Position numbers and translations under genes: made by a program
NCBI GenBank assembly: GCA_963693285.1
Contig: OY848917.1
Location: 27,777,745-27,841,744, forward strand
DNA length: 64,000 nt
Direction of reading: 5' to 3'
Source of the DNA: Xestospongia muta
Taxonomy: Eukaryota; Porifera; Demospongiae; Haplosclerida; Petrosiidae
Notes under the pieces: generated by a model
The model's database searches: none
Seen by the model: the letters and a program-made list of their open reading frames with translations, nothing else
Told to the model about the DNA's origin: nothing
Part shown: positions 20,626 through 32,317 of the stretch, piece by piece
Position numbering within the stretch: the first letter of the stretch is position 1
Layout: every line of letters starts with the position of its first letter

Positions 20626-21526
20626 TTAATTGATTTTATTAATTTTAAATTCATCAGAGAGATAAAGATGGACTAATATTGCTATAATTAAAAATCCACT
20701 AAAGAAAAATACAAAGAATGGAATAAATGTACTGTTAAAACTGCCTACATAATAATCACTGTAAATAAGAGTAGAATAGTATAGTTGTGCATTCAATTGA
20801 ACAGTATACAATTGAATGAAACATAACACAACACTTGTCACATGGAACAATTGATGGCTATGGAAGAAAAAATCAAACTTGCCTGGTGAAAATCGTTCAG
20901 GAATTCTTGACACAAAAAAGAACACAACAATGAGTGTCAAAAAATATAGCAACAAATAGGTTGGTAAATTCGCAAACAATAAAACGATACTTTCGCAAAT
21001 AAAAACGAGATAAACAACACATTAGGGTTGCACTTAGATTAACAATAACATTTGTCCAGATGAGATTAACGATAACATTTGTCCAGATGAAAGTTCATTT
21101 ATAATCAAATAGAGATTCTTCTAATGGTCGCTCGTAGAAGTAGCATGCTAAGCTGCCACCCATCATGTAACTACTGATACCATGATAATCAATCATAAAG
21201 CATATATTGCAATATAATTTGGATTTATATCCAAATAAATGAGCTATGGAAGAAAACAAAAATGTAATAACGTGTCCCAACCACAGTGTTAAGAGTGGAT
21301 ACCAGAATGGATCAGATAAGTCAAGTCTACATTATATATAAGGTAACCACACTATCCACAACAGAAATGCAATGAAATGAGTCCAAAAATTTCCACAGTC
21401 ATTATGTACAACAAAAGCATACTTGATACACTGTCAGATAGAGATATCTGTTGGTCGGTATCCATTAATGATGTATGGCTCCCTAAAAAATGGTGAAACT
21501 TTGCTTCGAGTTATCAAGTGCTCCAT
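20626..21526 (-). pseudogene. PAQR copy P5, broken
   Basis: Start (21526) and stop positions match the functional copies, but the gene is disabled. TGA replaces Trp in the IWQC segment and again in the YKWTF segment. A 28-nt stretch (AACATTTGTCCAGATGA region) is tandemly duplicated near 21050-21085. About 120 nt of helices 5-6 are deleted near 20975. The C-terminal 117 codons remain open, suggesting fairly recent loss. Confidence 0.8.
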
Positions 21527-21971
21527 CTTTATTTAGAAAGGATCTTCTATTGACAGATCTGGTAAAGTTGCTACTGGAGGATATACTGTTAACACCTATT
21601 GCTATAAGTCCAATTAAAATGACATGTATTTAACCAGGAAGGAAGTATTATGTGTTATATTTTACAGGTTTATTATAGTTGATAAGGAAGAGAAATCAAC
21701 ACATGATGTTTGGTACACCAGTCACTACAGATCAATAAATAAATATGACAAAAGTCATGTGTTCACAAGAGCATAAATTTAGTTCTCAACTACAATAAGA
21801 CAAATGCCACATGGTATTGTCGGTTTACATGTTGTACAAACAGTTTCAATTATACATGTGGCTGATCTACATGTATGTACATGAACTACATAAAGATAGA
21901 TAATATATATATAATAAACATAAGGTCAGTAAAATGTAAACATTCAATAACGTATTACTATAGTTATAATG

Positions 21972-22195
21972 TGTAACAGAGAGTGTTATTCGGCTACTAA
22001 ATAAGTTGGCTACTTGTCTGGACAGACTCACTATGCTGCCCTAAAACACTTTCTTTTATAAGATATTTAGACAGGAAATGACATAATATTAATGTACTAA
22101 CAAACAAACAAAATATAGTTATCAGTCCAGGTGACTCTGTCACATGGCTTAAAGTAGGAATTATTTTGATTGGTCAATCATCAAGTGATCCTTTC
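21972..22195 (-). repeat. Truncated 3' LTR of gypsy copy B
   Basis: Begins TGTAACAGAGAGTG like the other LTRs and breaks off at CATCAAGTGATCC, running directly into pol sequence with a CTTT microhomology. Deletion junction. Confidence 0.85.
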
Positions 22196-23260
22196 TGATC
22201 TTCACTGAGCTCCTGGTTGATTTGAGGTGTTTGTTGATCTGTTCGTTCGTAAAGCTCCATGTTAGAATCCTCTTCAACTGTATTAGAGTAACTTGAAACT
22301 GTTTCTGTACGGGAAAACCACTTTTTAAGCAAATTAATGTGGTATACCTTTGTGTTTCCTTCAGAGTCTATTATGACTTCATAATTAACTCGTCCAAGTT
22401 TTTGTTTGATTTTGAAAAGACCATGCCATTTTCTCATGAACTTCTTTTGACTGTCCCTGTCCGGCAATAGGAGTAGTACTTGGTCCCCTACTTCTATCTT
22501 CATCTCTCAAGCTTTACGGTCATACCATGTTTTCTGTTTCTGTTGATCCTGCTTCAGATGTTCATTTACCAGCTGTTGTTTATTTTTCATTCTTTGATGA
22601 GTGGTAGTAACATATGTAGTGACATCTTCACTAGTATCTTCTGTTGGTATCCATTCTTCCATTAGTATATCCAGTAATCCTCTAACATCTCTGGAATAAA
22701 TCTTAAATCTTTCAACAAGACCGTTGGTTTGGGGATGGTAACGAACTAGTATGTATAGATTTGATTTTGAGTAGTTTGTGTAGTTCTTGTAACAATTCTG
22801 ACATAAAGTTAGTGCCTTGGTCGGTTAGAATTTCTCTAGGAACTCCATGATGACTAAATAGGTTCATGAGTTTTTCAGCTACTGATGTTGCAGTTATAGT
22901 GGTCATCGCATAAGCTTCGGGATAGTGTGTGGCGTAGTCAGAAATAACCAAGACAAACTGTTTTCCAGCAGCTGTCTTTGGGAGTGGTCCAATCACATCC
23001 ATAGCTATTCTTTCAAATGGTTCTCCAATTATTGGCATTGGAACCAATGGTACTTTCTGACCTCGTCTGGCTAATTTCTGACACTCAACACAAGCCCTAC
23101 AATAGTCTGCCACGTTTTTTGCGACACTAGGCCACCAGAAACGTCATCTAGTGTTCTCTTTCTTACTAGATGACCTGCCATCAGAACATTGTGAGCTAGT
23201 TCGAGTACTCATTTATGGTACTGTAGAACCACCTGGTCGACAATCTCAGCTGGTTTGTCT
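22174..23260 (-). pseudogene. Integrase remnants of gypsy copy B
   Basis: The zinc-binding half is partly lost (deletion around 23150). The CVECQKLARRGQ motif, catalytic AMDVIGPLPKTAAG and LTDQGTNFMSELLQ remain (23113-22712), then a deletion, then the C-terminal region KIEVGDQVLLLLPD and INLLKKWFSRT (22503-22174), fused to LTR sequence. Confidence 0.8.
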
Positions 23261-23515
23261 CTGGGGCTCCATTGTTGACACAACACTCTAGATATTTGTA
23301 TTTTAAACTGAGGTTGTTCATATTGTTCCCATTGTTGAATTTCAGGGTCCTTGTTTTGTAGCTGAGAGAGTCTTTGTTTGATACTGTTTTCATTGAGCTC
23401 TTTTCTGCGCTCTAGTTAGGTACTCCTTGTGTTTTCTTCCTGTATAAAACAAAGAGTTATCAAAAGAAAATTGTTCACCTATTGATGAATTGTGTTTTTC
23501 TTTTTGAGTTTTCTG

Positions 23516-23848
23516 TTATTGTGCTTGAGCTCTGGTTGTGACAGTGTAAGATGTTTCAGAGGGTCCTAGCTGTTCTCTTGCTGTTTGCTTTTCCTCTAAA
23601 TTCATTGCATATATAAGGTGTTTCATCAGTGGCAGATCCATTCCTAACAATGCATCTTTCTGCAACTGTTCAGAGACAGCAACATCTATTTCATATGAGT
23701 GTCCATCCAGTTCAATTTTTGCCTTTACCACTGGATACGTCTGAGTGCCAGCAGTGTTTCTCATCTGTACAAACTGTCCTGAACTATCACATTGTGGGGA
23801 AAACTTTCTGTGAATGAGTGTCATTGAGCTTCCTGTATCCAAGTGCAT
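23516..23848 (-). pseudogene. Aspartic protease of gypsy copy B
   Basis: HLDTGSSMTLIHRKF active site and LLGMDLPLMKHL motif, intact over 110 codons. In its frame the sequence is open upstream as far as a TAG about 60 nt before the first Met, overlapping gag. Confidence 0.8.
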
Positions 23849-24378
23849 CTTAGTAGCAGGTAGTCCATTGTTATGTCCACTCCGGACATGCGTTTCACTA
23901 ATGGTGTTTGACTAACATAGCTCTTTTCTTCACATTCACGAGCATAATGTCCTGTTTTTCCACACTTGAAACATCCTTGTTCAACCTTAGTAGTTGTATT
24001 TTCCCCTTTCACAGCATCTGTTTTTTGTTTGTTGCTGCTGCTTCTTCTTGAGTCTGTAGTAGAGGTTGTTTGGATAAATGTTGCTCGACTGAGACTTGGA
24101 GAGGTAATATCTTTCCTATTTGACAAATATAGCTGCATCAGCTCAGCCACTCGTTCCTCATTCTCTGGTTGGTGGTCCTTAATCCAGATCTTCACATCTC
24201 TCGGTAGATTGATTAATAGATCCTTCACTAATACCTTATCAATGAGCTGATGTGAACCTTCGTCTGGTGTAAACCAGCATCTGATGAGCTTACTCTTTGT
24301 CATGACACAGTCTTCTGGCTCTTGATCCTTGGTCCATTTTGCTTCACGAAATGTTCTTCTATTGGGCTCAGGTGTCAC
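23821..24378 (-). pseudogene. gag (C-terminal half) of gypsy copy B
   Basis: An open 185-codon segment with the SCAN-like region (IDKVLVKDLLINLPRDVKIW, HQPENEERVAELM) and an intact zinc knuckle CFKCGKTGHYAREC. It runs past the knuckle and overlaps the protease frame, which lies in the -1 frame, by roughly 85 nt. The N-terminal gag (24380-24740) is in other frames because of indels. Confidence 0.78.
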
Positions 24379-25086
24379 ATCAAACGTTTCAGTAATGCTT
24401 CTTTCAATTCTCTATATGTTGTCAACTCCTTCAGACATCCATACATGGCTCTAGCCCAACAATGGTGCTAGTTGAAGTCTCCACTGGTCTTCCTCAATCT
24501 CCTGTAGTTGCATAGTGGTCTCAAAGGCATCCAAGAAATCCTGTATCTTTTCTGTATCATTAAAAAGGGCAATTGTTAGAGTAGTCACTTGCGGTTTCCT
24601 TTCCATTGGTCTTTCTCTGTTTGGCTCATATTGAGCTTGTCATTGTTGTTCCATAAATTGTTGTTGGAATTCCATCATATGTTGTTGACTGTCACTCAAA
24701 GCTACTATAGCAGCTACGATCTTATTCATTTCCACAGTTGGTTTCTTTCTCTTTTTCCATACCTTTTCTATGCCTTCCTCATCTGATAGAGCTAAATCTC
24801 TATAATCCACACGAGATATATGTCAAAGTCCTGACCACTTTGATATATGTTCAGTTTCATTATCTTCTTCTAAACCCCAAAGAGTTAAGGAGTTGTCCAT
24901 ATGACTTAGCAATGATTCATTGTTATTAGAAGAGATAGCACAGAGCTGATCTTGCTACCTCTTTTGTTGCATAAGTTGTAACAGGGTGGGTTATCCCTGT
25001 AGACTATACACCCTGAGCTTGTAACTTTATAGCTTGATGGGTCTTGAAGGTCTTCTGTTTCTTCAGATCCCACCAATGCCACCAAA

Positions 25087-25446
25087 TGTAACAGAGAGTG
25101 TTATTCGGCTACTAGATAAATTGGCTACTTGTCTGGACAGACTCACTGTGCTGCCCTAAAACACTTTCTTTTATAAGATATTTAGACAGGAAATGACATA
25201 ATATTAATGTACTAACAAAAAACAAACAAAATATAGTTATCAGTCCAGATGACTCTGTCACATGGCTTAAAGTAGAAATTATTTTGATTGGTCAATCATC
25301 AAGTGATCCTCCAGGTTATTCTTTAGCTATAGGTAAGAAATTAAATTGCACAGGTAACTGTACAATTATCTCCATACTAATTAATTCAGTCTATCAGGTG
25401 TATGTAATTCAATTAGAGGCTTCATCATCAATCAGCTCCTGTAACA
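25087..25446 (-). repeat. 5' LTR of gypsy copy B
   Basis: Matches the LTRs of copy A from TGTAACAGAGAG to CTCCTGTAACA, with small indels near 25310. Confidence 0.88.
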
Positions 25447-25623
25447 AGTATGATTACTCAAAATGCATAAGAATGCATAGGAATGTATATATTTAATGTG
25501 TAATACTTTAATGATTGACTGTAACAATAATTATGTCATCTTACAATTCTTATGTGAAGAGTACAAACATTTTTGCCATAATTCTGATGTAATAAACACA
25601 ATTAAGATGCTTATTACTGATGA

Positions 25624-26024
25624 TTTTATTAATTTTAAATTCATCAGAAAGATAAAGATGGACTAATATTGCTATAATTAAAAATCCAATAAAGAAAAAT
25701 ACAAAGAATGGGAAATGTACTGTTAAAAATGCTCACATAATATTCACTGTAAGTAAGAGTAGAAAAGTATAGTTGTGAATCCAATTGAACAGTATATAAT
25801 TGAATGAAACATAACACAACATTTGTCACATGGAACAATTAATGACTATGGAACAAATAGTCAAACTCACCTGGTGAAAATCGTTCAGGAATTTTTGTCA
25901 CAAAAGACAACACAGCAAATGGTTTAGTAAGTTCATTGGTATAGTTTGGTTACCATTTATCATATACAACAGTGACATTATGTGTAATAGAAAGAAGCTT
26001 TTAATAAATGTTATAATGTAGGAA
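25624..26024 (-). pseudogene. PAQR relic r5 (paralogous empty site of the pogo insertion)
   Basis: Duplicate of relic r2 without the transposon: CAGTATATAATTGAATG reads straight through near 25795. Homology ends near 26020, where the relic is joined to the 3' flank of P6. Confidence 0.8.
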
Positions 26025-26078
26025 TATTTTATGAATAAAAGAAATATTTTATGAATAAAATTGAATAATTACAATTTG

Positions 26079-27047
26079 TTAATTGATTTTATTAATTTTA
26101 AATTCATCAGAAAGATAAAGATGGACTAATATTGCTATAACTACAAATCCAATAAAGAAAAATACAAAGAATGGAATAAATGTACTTTTAAAACTGCCCA
26201 CATAATAATCACTGTAAGTAAGAGTAGAATAGTATAGTTGTGCATTCAATTGAACAGTATACAATTGAATGAAACATAACACAACATTTGTCACATGGAA
26301 CAATTGATGGCTATGGAAGAAATAATCAAACTTGCCTGGTGAAAATCGTTCAGGAATTCTTGACACAAAAAAGAACACAGCAATGAGTGCCAAACAATAT
26401 AGCAACAAATAGGTTGGTAAATTCGCTGGTACAGTTTCGTTACCATTTATCATATACAACAGTAACTTAAAATGAAATGGAAAGAAGCTTACTATAAATG
26501 GTATAATGTATGAACCAATTCGTACAATAAAACGATACTTTCGCAAATAAAAACGAGATAAACAACACATTAGGGTTGCACTTAGATTAACAATAACATT
26601 TGTCCAGATGAAAGTCCATTTATAATCAAATAGAGATTCTCCTAATGGTCGCTCATAGAAATAGTAAGCTATGCTGCCACCCATCATGTAACTACTGATA
26701 CCATGATAATCAATCATAAAGCATATATTGCGATACAATTTGGATTTACATCCAAATAAATGAGCTATGGAAGAAGTCAAAAACACGGTAGCCTGTCCCA
26801 ACCACAGTGTTAAGAGTGGATACCAGAATGGATCAGATAAGTCAAGTCTACATGACATATAAGGTAACCACACTATCCACAACAGAAATGGAATGAAATG
26901 AGTCCAAAAGTTTCCACAGTCATTATGTACAACAAAAGCATACTTGATACACTGCCAGATAGAGATATCTGTTTGTCGGTATCCATTAATGATGTATGGC
27001 TCCCTAAAAAATGGTGAAACTTTGCTTCGAGTTATCAAGTGCTCCAT
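26079..27047 (-). CDS. PAQR / membrane progestin receptor-like protein, copy P6
   Basis: Intact 322-residue PAQR frame starting MEHLITRSKV. It has all conserved blocks (REPYIINGYRQTD, HNDCGNFWTHF, SSIAHLFGCKSK, IDYHGISSYMMGG, IPERFSPGKFDYF with HSHQLFHV). It differs from P7 in helix 5-6 (NLPTYLLLYCLALIAVFFF), a version shared with P8 and partly P5, while its N-terminus is like P7. This mosaic pattern suggests gene conversion within the array. Confidence 0.9.
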   Translation of the reverse strand: MEHLITRSKVSPFFREPYIINGYRQTDISIWQCIKYAFVVHNDCGNFWTHFIPFLLWIVWLPYMSCRLDLSDPFWYPLLTLWLGQATVFLTSSIAHLFGCKSKLYRNICFMIDYHGISSYMMGGSIAYYFYERPLGESLFDYKWTFIWTNVIVNLSATLMCCLSRFYLRKYRFIVRIGSYIIPFIVSFFPFHFKLLLYMINGNETVPANLPTYLLLYCLALIAVFFFVSRIPERFSPGKFDYFFHSHQLFHVTNVVLCFIQLYTVQLNAQLYYSTLTYSDYYVGSFKSTFIPFFVFFFIGFVVIAILVHLYLSDEFKINKIN

Positions 27048-27809
27048 CTTTATTTAGAAAGGTTCTTCTATTGACAGATCTGCTAAAGTTGATACTGGAG
27101 GATATACTGTTAACACCTATTGCTATAAATCCAATTAAAATGACATGTATTTAACTAGGAAGGAAGTATTATGTGTTATATTTTACAGGTCTATTATATT
27201 TGATAAGGAAGAGAAATCAACACATGATGTTTGATACAGCTGTCACTACAGATCAAAAAACAAATATGACAAATGTCAAGTGTTCACAAGACCATTTATT
27301 AACTTCTCAACTACAATAAGATAACTGATACAAAGTATTGTCAGTTTACATGTTGTACAAACACTTTCAATTATACATATGGCTGATCTACATGCATGTA
27401 CATGAACTACATCATAGATAGTTAATATATATATAATAACATTAGGCCAGTAAACTAAAAACATTCAATAAAGTATTATTATAGTTATAATACTTTTCCT
27501 ATTTTAATAAACTTGTCAAAACAGTAGTATACTAATGATACTACTTGGTGAACAATATCAGTTATCTAGCTTATAGAGTTGAATGAATGGTAATATACAA
27601 ATACTAGTACATGATCTGCTAATAAAAGATGGCAAACTACTCACAATTATTCTATTAGTATATGAAATCTGTGAAAAAAACACTAGTTGTCCAATTCATT
27701 TGGTGATAATTGGAAGTAAGCTTGTACAAGTAATTATTTAAGTGGAAACTTAAGGACAATTATGATTATTTTCAGACCTAAATTGGAAACATTAATATAA
27801 ATAATAATC
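27048..27809. other. Array spacer upstream of P6, no gene
   Basis: Conserved PAQR 5' block and the common spacer. No coding sequence supported. Confidence 0.6.
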
Positions 27810-28230
27810 TTATGTAATCTAATCATTTTCACTAAAAAATAAATTACAACAGCCATACTCAGAAGTCCAGGATAGAAAAATATAGAGAATAGGAAAAATG
27901 TACTGTTAAAACTGTCCACATAAAAATCACTATAAGTAAGAATGGAATAGAATAGTTGGAAATCCAATTGAACAGTATATAATTCATTGGGATTTAACAC
28001 AACACTTGTCACATGGAACAATTGATGGCTATGGAATAAATTGTCAAACTTGCCTTGTGAGAATTGTTTGGGAATTTTTTACACAAAACAGAATATGGCA
28101 ATGAGTATCACAAAAATAACAGCACATGCTTGATACACTGCCAGACAGAGATATCTGTTTTTCAGTAACTGTTAATGATATATGGCTCCCTGAAGACTAT
28201 GGCAACTTTATCTCTGGTTACTAAATCCAT
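27810..28230 (-). pseudogene. PAQR relic r6
   Basis: Near-identical to relic r1 (same internal deletion, same NPNELYTVQLDFQLF marker, same stop positions). Confidence 0.75.
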
Positions 28231-28712
28231 ATTGTTTATCATCTAATATTCCAACACCTTTAATAACTAAAGGAAGATGTTATCATGTGTGATATGTCAG
28301 TCAGAGTATTATTTTCTTCTCATAAGAAAGTCTACAGGTGTCAAATTTATTAAGAAAAACAAGACTCGGTTACTGGATAATAAAGAAGTTAAAAGAATAA
28401 TCCATTAATAGTATAATGGATTAGAACTCTAAAAATTGTCATGACCATACATTATTTCAATGTTTTCTATAAAAGTTGATAGTCATGTGCAATATAGTAT
28501 TTATATAATTAAAGTCTTTTCTATCAATTAACTGTTTGTTATAGCTCCTTGACTATTTATGCACAGTTAACATTGGTAAAAAGAGTAAACTCAGATTACT
28601 CATTATGCTTTTTTTAATGACATCCTAGTGATATTATACATTTTTGAGACAAATAAAAATGAAAATTAATTTAAGAAATATTTTATGAATAAAATTGAAT
28701 AATTACAATCTG

Positions 28713-29681
28713 TTAATTGATTTTAATAATTTTAAATTCATCAGAAAGATAAAGATGGACTAATATTGCTATAATTAAAAGTCCAATAAAGAAACATATA
28801 AAGAATGGAAAAAATGTACTGTTAAAACTGCCCACATAATAATCACTGTAAGTAAGAGTAGAATAGTATAGTTGTGCATCCAATTGAACAGTATATAATT
28901 GAATGAAACATAACACAACACTTGTCACATGGAACAATTGATGGCTATGGAAGAAATAGTCAAACTTGCCTGGTGAAAATCGTTCAGGAATTCTTGACAC
29001 AAAAAAGAACACCATTGTGAGTGTCAAAAAATATATCAACAAATGGGTTGTTATATCCATTGGTACAGTTTTGTTACCATTTATCATATACAACAGCAAC
29101 CTAAAGTGAAATGGAAAGCCACTTACTATAAATGGTATAATATATGAACCAATTCGTACAATAAAACGATACTTTCGCAAATAAAAACGAGATAAACAAC
29201 ACATTAGGGTTGCACTTAGATTAACAATAACATTTGTCCAGATGAAAGTCCATTTATAATCAAATAGAGATTCTTCTAATGGTCGCTTGTAGAAGTAGCA
29301 TGCTAAGCTGCCACCCATCATGTAACTACTGATACCATGATAATCAATCATAAAGCATATATTGCGATACAATTTGGATTTACATCCAAATAAATGAGCT
29401 ACGGAAGAAGTCAAAAACATGGTAGCCTGTCCCAACCACAGTGTTAAGAGTGGATACCAGAATGGATCAGATAAGTCAAGTCTACATGACATATAAGGTA
29501 ACCACACTATCCACAACAGAAATGGAATGAAGTGAGTCCAAAAGTTTCCACAGTCATTATGTACAACAAAAGCATACTTGATACACTGCCAGATAGAGAT
29601 ATCTGTTTGTCGATATCCATTAATGATGTATGGTTCCCTAAAAAATGGTGAAACTTTGCTTCGAGTTATCAAATGCTGCAT
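28713..29681 (-). CDS. PAQR / membrane progestin receptor-like protein, copy P7
   Basis: Intact 322-residue PAQR frame. Residues: REPYIINGYR 15-24, FWTHF 47-51, SSVAHLFGC 92-100, DYHGISS 113-119, IPERFSPGKF 241-250, SHQLFH 256-261. Family zinc ligands are His96, Asp113, His257 and His261. The C-terminal half is very close to P1 and P2 (GFPFHFRLLLYMIN, VPMDITTHLLIYF). Glu-to-Lys in YKRPLEES is unique to this copy. Start and upstream block as in the others; 2634 bp from P6. Confidence 0.9.
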   Translation of the reverse strand: MQHLITRSKVSPFFREPYIINGYRQTDISIWQCIKYAFVVHNDCGNFWTHFIPFLLWIVWLPYMSCRLDLSDPFWYPLLTLWLGQATMFLTSSVAHLFGCKSKLYRNICFMIDYHGISSYMMGGSLACYFYKRPLEESLFDYKWTFIWTNVIVNLSATLMCCLSRFYLRKYRFIVRIGSYIIPFIVSGFPFHFRLLLYMINGNKTVPMDITTHLLIYFLTLTMVFFFVSRIPERFSPGKFDYFFHSHQLFHVTSVVLCFIQLYTVQLDAQLYYSTLTYSDYYVGSFNSTFFPFFICFFIGLLIIAILVHLYLSDEFKIIKIN

Positions 29682-30439
29682 CTTTATTTAGAAAGGTTCT
29701 TCTATTGACAGATCTGCTAAAGGTGCTACTGGAGGATATACTGTTAACACCTATTACTATAAATCCAATTAAAATGACATGTATTTAACTAGGAAGGAAG
29801 TACTATGTGTTATATTTTACAGGTCTATTATATTTGATAAGGAAGAGAAATCAACACATGATGTTTGATACAGCTGTCACTACAGATCAAAAAACAAATA
29901 TGACAAATGTCAGGTGTTAACAAGAGCATTTATTAAGTTCTCAACAACAATAAGATAACTGCCACAAAGTATTGTCAGTTTACATGTTGTACAAACAATT
30001 TTAATTATACATGTGGTATGATCTACATGTATGTACATAAACTACATCATAGATAGTTAATATGTAATAACATAAGGCCAGTAAACTGTAAACATTCAAT
30101 AAAGTATTACAATACTTTTCCTAATTTAATAAACTTGTCAAAACAGTAGTATACTAATGATACTACTTGGTAAAAAATATCAGTAATGTAGCTTATAGAG
30201 TTGAATGAATGGTAATATACAACTACTAGTACATGATCTGCTAATAAAAGATGGCAAACTACTCACAATTATTCTATAATGATTAGTATATGAAATCTGT
30301 GAAAAAAAAGACTAGTTGTCCTATCCATTTGGTGATAATTGGAAGTAAGCTTGTACAAGTAATTATTTAAGTGGAAACTTAAGGTCAATTATGATTATTT
30401 TCAGACCTAATTTTAAAACATTTCTATTAATATTAACAT
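29682..30439. other. Array spacer upstream of P7, no gene
   Basis: Conserved 5' block plus common spacer. Nothing else seen. Confidence 0.6.
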
Positions 30440-30866
30440 AATCTTATGCAATCTAATCATTTTCATTTAAAAAATAAATTACAACATCTATACTCAGAAG
30501 TCTAGGAAAGAAAAATATAGAGAATTTGAAAAAATGTACTGTTAAAACTGTCCACATAAAAATCACTATAAGTAAGAATGGAATAGAATAGTTGGAAATC
30601 CAATTGAACAGTATATAATTCATTGGAATTTAACACAACACTTGTCACACGAAACAATTAATGGCTACGGAATAAATTGTCAAACTTGCCTTGTGAGAAT
30701 TGTTTGGGAATTTTTTACACAAATCAAAATATGGCAATGAGTATCACAAAAATAACAGCACATGCTTGATACACTGCCAGACAGAGATATCTGTTTTTCA
30801 GTAACTGTTAATGATATATGGCTCCCTGAAGACTATGGCAACTTTATCTCTGGTTACTAAATCCAT
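30440..30866 (-). pseudogene. PAQR relic r7
   Basis: Same internally deleted type as r1, r4 and r6, with extra frame damage (poly-A run near 30530) and no open frame over 60 codons. Confidence 0.7.
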
Positions 30867-31306
30867 ATTGTTTATCATCTAATAATCCAACACCTTTAAT
30901 AACTAAAGGAAGATGTTATCATGTGTGATATATCAGTCAGAGTAATATTTTCTTCTCATAAGAAAAGTCTACAGGTGTCAAATTTATTAAGAAAAACAAG
31001 ACTCGGTTACTGGATAATAAAGAAGTTAAAAGAATAATCCATTAATAGTATAATGGATTAGAACTCTAAAAGTTGTCATGACCATACATTATTTCAATGT
31101 TTTCTATAAAAGTTGATAGTCATGTCCAATATAGTATTTATATAATTAAAGTCTGTTCTATCAACTAACTGTTTGTTATAGCTCCTTGACTATTTATGCA
31201 CAGTTAACATTGGTAAAAAGAGTAAACTCAGATTACTCATTATGTTTTTTTAATGACATCCTAGTGATATTATACATTTTTGAGACAAATAAAAATGAAA
31301 ATTAAT

Positions 31307-32317
31307 TTAAGAAATATTTTCTGAATAAATTGAATAATTATAACCTGTTAATTGATTTTTTTTAATTTTAAATTCATCAGAAAGATAAAGATGGACTAAT
31401 ATTGCTATAATTAAAAATCGAATAAAGAAAAATACAAAGAATGGAATAAATGTACTGTTAAAACTGCCCACATAATAATCGCTGTAAGTAAAAGTAGAAT
31501 AGTATAGTTGTGCATTCAATTGAACAGTATACAATTGAATGAAACATGACACAACACTTGTCACATGGAACAATTGATGGCTATGGAAGAAATAGTCAAA
31601 CTTGCCTGGTGAAAATCGTTCAGGAATTCTTGACACAAAAAAGAACACAGCAATGAGTGCCAAACAATATAGCAACAAATAGGTTGGTAAATTCGCTGGT
31701 ACAGTTTGGTTACCATTTATCATATACAACAGTAACTTAAAATGAAATGGAAAGAAGCTTACTATAAATGGTATAATATATGAACCAATTCGTACAATAA
31801 AACGATACTTTCGCAAATAAAAACGAGATAAACAACACATTAGGGTTGCACTTAGATTAACAATAACATTTGTCCAGATGAAAGTCCATTTATAATAAAA
31901 TAGAGATTCTCCTAATGGTCGCTCATAGAAATAGTAAGCTAAGCTACCACCGATCGTATAACTACTGATACCATGATAATCAATCATAAAGCATATATTG
32001 CGATACAATTTGGATTTACATCCAAATAAATGAGCTATGGAAGAAGTCAAAAACATGGTAGCCTGTCCCAACCACAGTGTTAAGAGTGGATACCAGAATG
32101 GATCAGATAAGTCAAGTCTACATGACATATAAGGTAACCACACTATCCACAACAGAAATGGAATGAAATGAGTCCAAAAGTTTCCACAGTCATTATGTAC
32201 AACAAAAGCATACTTGATACATTGCCAGATAGAGATATCTGTTTGTCGATATCCATTAATGATGTATGGCTCCCTAAAAAATGGTGAAACTTTGCTTCGA
32301 GTTATCAAATGCTGCAT
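31307..32317 (-). CDS. PAQR / membrane progestin receptor-like protein, copy P8, altered C-terminus
   Basis: Intact over 318 codons with all PAQR motifs. Then one extra A in an A-run (near 31355-31362) shifts the frame, replacing the usual KINKIN end by KIKKNQLTGYNYSIYSENIS and extending the protein to 336 residues. The last helix is unaffected, so function may be kept. It also has Cys-to-Ser in VVSCFIQ and YTIGGS in place of YMMGGS. Helix 5-6 is like P6. Start ATG at 32317. Confidence 0.85.
   Translation of the reverse strand: MQHLITRSKVSPFFREPYIINGYRQTDISIWQCIKYAFVVHNDCGNFWTHFIPFLLWIVWLPYMSCRLDLSDPFWYPLLTLWLGQATMFLTSSIAHLFGCKSKLYRNICFMIDYHGISSYTIGGSLAYYFYERPLGESLFYYKWTFIWTNVIVNLSATLMCCLSRFYLRKYRFIVRIGSYIIPFIVSFFPFHFKLLLYMINGNQTVPANLPTYLLLYCLALIAVFFFVSRIPERFSPGKFDYFFHSHQLFHVTSVVSCFIQLYTVQLNAQLYYSTFTYSDYYVGSFNSTFIPFFVFFFIRFLIIAILVHLYLSDEFKIKKNQLTGYNYSIYSENIS

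Larger units (their letters stand above)
21972..25446 (-). mobile_element. Gmr1-like gypsy element, copy B (RT and RNase H deleted)
   Basis: Same family and orientation as copy A, with a complete right LTR (25087-25446) and a left LTR cut off near 22195. There the sequence jumps to the integrase C-terminus (equivalent to copy A 5773), removing the rest of the 3' LTR, RNase H and RT. A second gap near 22700 removes part of the integrase core to C-terminal link. Left flank (GTTATAATG) and right flank (AGTATGATTACTCA) equal those of copy A, so the locus was duplicated with the element already in place. gag and protease are better preserved than in copy A. Confidence 0.88.
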
